From assembly GCA_030737835.1 (NCBI GenBank), contig CM060849.1, forward strand, positions 23,816,855 to 23,880,854: a DNA stretch of 64,000 nt, read 5' to 3'. Shown here one piece after another: positions 62,977-64,000 of this stretch. Numbering within the stretch: the stretch's first letter is position 1; each line of letters begins with the position of its first letter. Position numbers and translations under genes: made by a program. Below the pieces are notes generated by a model. That model was not told the origin of the DNA. It saw only the letters and a program-made list of their open reading frames with translations, and did no database searches. Source of the stretch: Acorus gramineus (taxonomy: Eukaryota > Streptophyta > Magnoliopsida > Acorales > Acoraceae).

Positions 62977-64000
62977 TCAACTGCTGACTGAGGAGAGTAC
63001 GCCCCCACCACTTCTGGCGGGTAGAACAACCTCCCAGCCAGGACCTTTAAGTGGAAGAGCTGATACTGCCCTTTCAACGCCATCTTTTGCTGTGGCATGT
63101 GCATCGATCAAGTCACTTCTATCCAAGACCTGTAGCAGATCTTCGTCACAGATATCTGTCTGGACCAGCTTGTCTTCTTCATCTACTTCATCTCGTAGCA
63201 ATGCCAGCAACTCTGCTTCCTGAAACCAACAGCCAAATCAACAATGCATGTATAAACCACTAGATCTGAGCATGAACATAAACTTTACCCAGTTTGCCAT
63301 GATAATTGTCAAGGGAAAAACAAAAAAGATTAACTCACTCACTGGATGATTCTTTTTTTCTTTTTTCTTACATTTTTAAATTGGGCCCCAAAATTTAATG
63401 AAATTTGGTGGTAGAATTTCTAACAGTTTCCCAAAAAAAGTTCAGAATCAAGACAAGTATGGAATTAAATGCTGCCTATGTACACCAACAACATTCTGGC
63501 CCAAAAATTCTGGAGATCTTAACGCAACAATTCTTGTCCACATTCACAACTATATTTCATGTACTTTTTTGATAAGTGCATTTTATATGCACTTAGTTTG
63601 GGTACCTTTCAACCCTCCAAGCGCTGATCGCTTTTCCAATTCCATATTCTTCAACCTCAACTCATCAACCAATGGCTCATTATCCACAAACAGCATACAG
63701 CCCATATTCTCATCCAGAAAGTTAATGTGCACTAATGTCATGGATAGCAAACTAATAAGTTTTTTCTGAAAGTACTGCTGAAAACAGGAAAAATAGGATT
63801 TTATCTGTCTACAGAGTCCCAAAATGCACAACCCATTTCCAACCCACTTCCTAATGTATTCATGTGTGCACAGCTGCACGCAAATAATCAGAGAATAAGA
63901 GAAAATTTGTATTTAAACAATAGGAAAGACAGAACTGACCTCCAACGTATTGGACTTATTTCTCTCTTGTTGGAATTGGCCTGTGGCAATAACTACATGC
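62977..64000 (-). CDS. DDM1: DDM1-type SNF2 chromatin remodeller, last two exons
   Basis: DDM1 (animal LSH/HELLS) is a nuclear SNF2 ATPase that lets DNA methyltransferases reach heterochromatin and so keeps transposons silent. The exon at the edge (64000-63940) reads HVVIATGQFQQERNKSNTLE, the segment just after the helicase core, and ends at donor GTCAGT. Intron 63939-63220 ends TTTCAG. The last exon (63219-62977) joins in phase 0 and reads EAELLALLRDEVDEEDKLVQ, then TDICDEDLLQVLDRSDL, then LPLKGPGWEVVLPARSGGGV and LSSVSS before TGA. The acidic linker and the closing KGPGWEVV(L/V)P...GG(M/V)LSS are diagnostic of plant DDM1. The helicase domain lies outside the window. A minus-strand frame inside the intron (63879-63583) does not fit the DDM1 protein and is ignored. 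Confidence 0.88.

Noticed and set aside
63583-63879. 98-codon minus-strand frame with plausible splice borders (about 63757-63607) inside the DDM1 intron
   Set aside because: The flanking exons join directly in phase 0 as ...SNTLE|EAELL..., as in DDM1 proteins. Including this piece would insert foreign residues and shift the frame.

Overview
This window is nuclear DNA from a flowering plant. Genes are split by GT-AG introns and sit in an AT-rich background crowded with transposable elements. All genes recognised are angiosperm nuclear genes. The very GC-rich coding sequence of the GH17 gene and the C-terminal tail of the DDM1 gene hint at a monocot, but the species cannot be settled from the window.

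Five genes can be supported. From left to right they are: (1) the first two exons of SDH1, the flavoprotein subunit of mitochondrial complex II (minus strand, running off the left edge); (2) a complete eight-exon CYP90B/DWF4 gene for the brassinosteroid C-22 hydroxylase (minus, 10160 to 4868), whose last intron is 3.0 kb while the other six are 88-312 bp; (3) a two-exon gene for a 118-residue, two-membrane-segment protein of unknown function (minus, 30488 to 27906); (4) a three-exon GH17 beta-1,3-glucanase with a C-terminal X8/CBM43 domain (plus, 42119 to 44824), whose last 32-nt exon is easily missed; and (5) the last two exons of DDM1, the SNF2-type remodeller that silences transposons (minus, entering from the right edge). 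They have unrelated roles (respiration, hormone synthesis, callose turnover, chromatin) and form no operon or cluster.

The rest is mostly mobile DNA. There are Copia-type LTR elements: a decayed 5' LTR at about 2.9-4.3 kb, a pol remnant at 15.6-17.1 kb, a solo LTR inside the DWF4 intron, and a nearly full-length dead element at 45.9-51.6 kb. There are three LINE fragments, a tRNA-derived SINE in the SDH1 intron, hAT elements (22.1-23.0 and 52.4-53.0 kb), Tourist-like MITEs with TAA target duplications, and at least three further short inverted-repeat families.

From 53.2 to 62.4 kb lies a dense run of Mutator-like or long-TIR elements directly downstream of DDM1. One has an 11-bp target duplication and 93-bp internal repeats. 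One is filled by about 4.6 copies of a roughly 375-bp tandem repeat. Two carry pieces of ordinary plant genes (a PPR protein and a DUF616 protein), like Pack-MULEs. A broken cyclase-associated-protein (CAP) gene lies at 32.1-32.6 kb.

Exon borders were set by hand from reading frame, GT-AG signals and protein family resemblance. No alignment or database search was run. No rRNA gene, intact tRNA gene, CRISPR array or bacterial-type operon was seen.
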